The translations under genes were made by a program, and so were the position numbers. Under the pieces are notes generated by a model, which did not search any database, was not told where the DNA came from, and worked only from the letters and a program-made list of their open reading frames with translations. From Calendula officinalis (taxonomy: Eukaryota; Streptophyta; Magnoliopsida; Asterales; Asteraceae), in the NCBI GenBank assembly GCA_963853835.1, contig OY970829.1, positions 5,748,446-5,812,445 on the forward strand: a stretch of DNA of 64,000 nt, written 5' to 3'. Numbering within the stretch: position 1 is the first letter of the stretch; each line of letters starts with the position of its first letter. Positions 59,934 to 64,000 of this stretch are shown here, piece after piece.

Positions 59934-60550
59934 CGTGCCAATAGTAAAGTAGCCATCGGTAAACTGTTGTTCGGCCAACAACAGTTGTAGGTTCTGCGCA
60001 AGTCCGCCGATACTCTCATAACGTCCAATTGCTTGTGGAAGTTTGGACGGGTTTCCAGATTGATTTCTCTTGTCTCTAATTTGTTGTGATTATGCAAATT
60101 GATTGTTATTTCTATTCACTTAGCTTTGTGCTAATCCCTCATTTGTTGACTCTTTTCAGGTTGTGGATTTAGCTTGACTAGAGTCGAGTTTTGGAAGTCT
60201 GACCGTACTCTGATTTTGTAAACCAAGTCGAGCCCGTTTTTAGTAACACCTTAAATGTTTTTATATATTTTGTTAGTATGTAAATTGCTTTTATGTTGTG
60301 TAATAAGTAGGAGTTATGGTATTCCTTAATTCGCTTCCGTATGCATATTTTAAATAAAAAAAAATGGCTCTAAGATTATGGTGTTACATTTGTCATCTTC
60401 CTATATTTGATTTTTTCACCATTTAAGAAAGTAACAAAATAGTAAAAGGTGTGAGTCCATCCATTCTAATTACCCAATTTAATTTTACTAATATCTTATT
60501 ATCTTATTTTGCCTCAAAAAATATAAACTTAAAGTGATTCACTTATTTTG

Positions 60551-63500
60551 TATATATCCTATTTGTTTTATTAGTATTGAATTAACTTGTTAAGTATGTA
60601 AAATCAGAAGGTTAAGTATGTTAATTTGTTAATGATGGAGGGTTACTAATAAGAAATGTTTTATTAAAACATTTTTATCATTAGTTTTCAGGTATTACAA
60701 ATTAGCAATCAATAAATTAGACTAGTGATATTGTAGATTAGTATAAGATATTGACCATGACATATAAGTCATGAGTTTAAGTTCCATTATAAATAAGAGA
60801 ATAAATTAGGTGTCGTTAAAATAAATAATGAAACTTGTCGTGATGAACATTTCATGGAGTTAATATCAAGTGTAAACTTATTGAAAATAAACTTTGACTG
60901 GAGGATTTTTTTTATTTTTTATTTTTTATTTTTTATTTTTTTTTCTTTCGAGAGAGAGGGGGTTACTGACTCGAAAGTGTACAACGACTTTTTGTTTAGG
61001 AGTGTTGCGAAAATGGAATATTATTTGCTAAACTTTAATATATATTTCAAATTTTTAGATCCATTTGACCCGCTCATTTAACTTAATTTTTGCGAGTTCA
61101 TGAAATATTATAAAAGTTTTTATAAGTCATCCGTAATTTATTACGGATTATAGGCTAGTTATATATATAAAGTATTCAACAGGTGGCAACCTTTTATTTG
61201 CGATTCATTTCATTGTAAAATTTTAAGTACAATAATCTTTTAAAACTAAGCTTGTAAATGAACTGGACATTCCACGAACTGTTCGTGTACCATTTAACGA
61301 GAGTTTGTTTATATTCGTTCGTTTAGCTAAAATGACAAGATATTTTGTTCTTATAATTAAACGAACGAACATGAATAAAAGCCTCGTTTTATAATATTTT
61401 TATTTTGCAAGGTATTGGTTTTATAAAACAAGTAACACAATTTTTCATAATAAACAAGGGTGTAATGAGAATTGTACATTTTTATCATAGATACTACTCA
61501 TATTAGTGGTACATTTTCTTAGTTTTTTTGGTTCATATCATATACTCATATTTGATTTACAAAATGTTTAGCTTATTGAATTTATTATACGGATTGATTT
61601 GATTTTGATTTTGTATTTAATATTTAATTGGTAAAATCTAAAATGTATTGAATTGCCAAAATTGTTTATTGAATGTATAGTTTTTAAAAGGGAAAAAATA
61701 TCAAATAGATATAATATAGTATAGATAATGCTTGGAAATTAGATGTGATTTTTACACCATAAGTTTTATTGTATTTACCATAATTATTGCTTAATATGCT
61801 TGTATAATTTGTTATAAAATTTATACTATATGGTGTGTGAGATAAAAATTAATAGTGTAGAATTGAATTTCTTGAAACTTAAATACTAAAAAAATCTAGG
61901 GTGAAAGGGCCTTGTTGGGTTTTCGGAAAGCCCTTGGCAGGCCCGAAATGCATTTTTTAGCCCATTTCTTTTTTTTTATTTATCTTCTTATAAACGACAT
62001 GGAAAGAGAATTAAAGATGTGCTAACTCATTTATATGAGTCGACGAAATAATAGATTAACAGGTTATGTTCACTATTAAAGTGACGTTTACGTAATTAAA
62101 CTTTTTTGTTTTGACATGTATATCCTTATTTAACAATCACTTTATTTTGCCTTTTGTTTAGGGATATACTAAACCTACCCATATTTTCAATTAAAAAAAA
62201 AAATAGAAGCACTGAAATAAATGTAGAGTCTCATCGATCTTTTCACGCTTTCCTTCATTTTCTTACTTTTTTTTTTAATATTTGTATATATGTAAATAAG
62301 TAAAAAAAATAACAAAAGACATAATGATTAGTCATATTTTTTTTTTATATCCAGTTTAAAGATCCATAATTAAATTTATATTTATGTGAATATTTTAAAA
62401 TCTGAATTTATATTTTACGTAAGTAAACGACATTAACTGTCTTATTTTTATTAGTTTAATTTTGCCGTTCATAAAAAAAAAAAAAGAGAATCATCATGAT
62501 AAATTTTTATTTGCTAATATAGAAGGTAATATATTAAAGTGATTTGGTTTTTGTTTCTAACAAGGATTATGATACTCCGCGCATTGCAGCGAGTTTATTT
62601 TAGAATTAAAATTTTATAAAGTAGTAATATAAATAACAAATAAAAGTAATATTTTTTTTGCTCAAATCCTACAGATGATGTTTCAAGTTGTTATTATTTT
62701 ATTTTATTTTATTAAGATATTGTAATTAAAGTATCTAAGTTACTCATGATTTTATTTTTTACATCAACAATACGCTAATAAGATAATAAATGTGTAACTT
62801 TATGTGAAAAATAGATGGACGGATTTTTTAGCAAATGAAAATGACTACAATATTTCAAATGAAGTAGAAGTATAAATTATAAGGATTTGGGATAATTAAT
62901 TTTTTTAATAATAAAAAAGAATAAAATACTTTAAAAGAGCTTAAACGTAAAAAATATCAAAATTATCTTCTCAAAAAAAATTATAAAAGTTATAAGACAC
63001 AATTGAAAATTTAAAATAGAAAAGAGAAAAAAGAAAGAAAAAAAAACTTTGTCGACTTGAATTATCGACATTAAAGGCATATACCTTTCCAATTGGTATG
63101 CATTTAAATAGTATTTAAATTTAAATTAGTATCTATTTACCTTTCAAATATATATTTGCAAACAAACTCCGTTTTATATTATATCCCGTTCCGTTTAAAA
63201 TGTAATGAACAGTAGATTGTATGATAATTGTATTAATAGATAATATATATAGATAATCTTTAAAAATTTCATCTTTGTTTCTAGTTTTTAAGATACAGAT
63301 ATCATTGGTCTTTTTTTACGTTATGAAAATACACTATACGGAGAAAAAATACACTATACGGAAAAAAAATTTGGCTTTTAAAACTATATAAATGTTCGAT
63401 TTTAAGATTATGCATCATTTTTACCGTAGAGTTGTTTTTTAACCTAGATTACGACTTGCTTTTCGAGCCGATTAATCCTAGGGAGACCACCTACTTTGCA

Positions 63501-64000
63501 GGTAGCCCGAAGTGAGGTGAATTTATGTGGCCTCAAAGGGGTATATTTTTTTGCTCTTATAAAGAATTGAACATGGAATATCTTGAGAATTTTACTCTTA
63601 TGTAGACCAACTCAACTCTAGACCACCACCCTTGTAGTTAACATAGAGTTGATATATGTCTAACTAATGGCGGTGATGTCTGTGGTTGTACTTAGGGATA
63701 ACAACTATCATCCGTCCCAATGATCATCCACCCGACCCGCTTCGTCAGTGGTGGATATGGATGAAGTTAAATGGGTGCATATCAGATGTGGGGCAAATAT
63801 AAATGGTTATTGGAGCGGATGTGGATGATGTTTTTTAATCCGTGGATGAATCCACTTAACCCTAAATTAGATTAAAAAAATTGGAGTTTGATGTAACGTA
63901 TTGTTCATTGCCTATTAATTATGAGTTCAAATCATACCGTAAACAAAATTGAAATAGATTATGTGTCATTAGAAACTAAAAACGGAATTACGCAAATTGC
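60551..64000. other. AT-rich intergenic region to the window end
   Basis: About 3.4 kb with no recognised gene, tRNA or intact element. At 61740-61815 it has a diverged match to the end of the 1.4-kb repeat at 938-3794. At 63693-63864 a segment rich in GGATG words has short inverted ends (TAGGGATAA and TTAACCCTA) but no target duplication. The frame at 60854-61081 includes a T-rich run and is not a gene. Confidence 0.5.

Larger units (their letters stand above)
48768..60388 (+). mobile_element. Solo LTR (Tekay-like), itself carrying three later insertions
   Basis: It begins TGTAACATCCC and ends GGTGTTACA, with a perfect 5-bp target duplication TTTGT (48763-48767 and 60389-60393). After subtracting the Stowaway at 48804, the hAT element at 50990 and the retrotransposon at 51625, its own length is about 2.4 kb, like the other solo LTRs. 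At 50597-50788 it carries at least six inverted words of the type GATAGCGGCGCTATC. No gag or pol of its own. Confidence 0.85.
48594..60550. mobile_element. CTTCCTCCGT-type MITE split by a solo LTR
   Basis: The left half (48594-48767) and right half (60389-60550) align along their length with the intact MITE at 38961-39304. Together they would make about 338 bp. The right terminal repeat is lost after CACTTATTTTG. It forms the outermost layer of the nested stack. Confidence 0.8.

Noticed and set aside
63693..63864. Possible further hAT-type element with GGATG words
   Set aside because: Short inverted ends TAGGGATAA/TTAACCCTA are present, but the flanks GTTGTACT and AATTAGAT do not match. Not strong enough to call.

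Overview
This window is nuclear DNA of a flowering plant. It is AT-rich, its genes carry GT/AG introns, it has a nuclear-type tRNA-Asn, and it is crowded with MITEs, solo LTRs and a chromovirus-type retrotransposon. The Bet v 1-type gene at 32.7-34.0 kb most resembles the root allergen protein (RAP) known from dandelion, so Asteraceae is the most likely family. That placement is an inference from remembered family resemblance, not from a search.

Genes, left to right: a single-exon UPF0496 (DUF677) membrane protein (4403-5539, +); a complete nine-exon plastid HMBPP reductase HDR/IspH, last enzyme of the MEP isoprenoid pathway (5907-8274, -); a complete fourteen-exon TIC62 with four FNR-binding repeats (9776-13739, +); tRNA-Asn(GTT) (14891-14964, -); a PADRE/DUF4228 protein (21212-21685, -); a RAP/PR-10 pseudogene split by a solo LTR (about 25480-28215, +); an intact two-exon RAP/PR-10 gene (32748-33983, +); a DC1 zinc-finger protein (34769-35506, -); a three-exon CASP-like protein of the CASPL5 group (37158-38039, -); and an ATL-type RING-H2 E3 ligase (41839-43056, +). 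HDR and TIC62 are both plastid proteins and diverge from a shared 1.5-kb interval. The remaining genes show no operon-like or pathway link to each other.

The rest is mostly transposon-derived. Features include a 1.4-kb tandem duplication (938-3794); Stowaway-like MITEs, several nested; hAT-type non-autonomous elements with 8-bp target duplications; two fold-back (MULE-like) elements; four solo LTRs beginning TGTAAC and ending GTTACA; and a full-length Ty3/gypsy Tekay-like retrotransposon (51625-59933, -) with a frameshift in gag and one stop codon before the reverse transcriptase. Between 48.6 and 60.6 kb the insertions are stacked: MITE, then solo LTR, then Stowaway and hAT, then the retrotransposon.

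The most unusual signals are (1) several hAT-type elements, each filled with its own short, partly self-complementary word, and (2) arrays of short palindromes inside the LTRs, which vary even between the two LTRs of one retrotransposon. I saw no CRISPR array, no prokaryotic operon and no organelle genes. All exon coordinates were worked out by eye from splice sites and reading frame.
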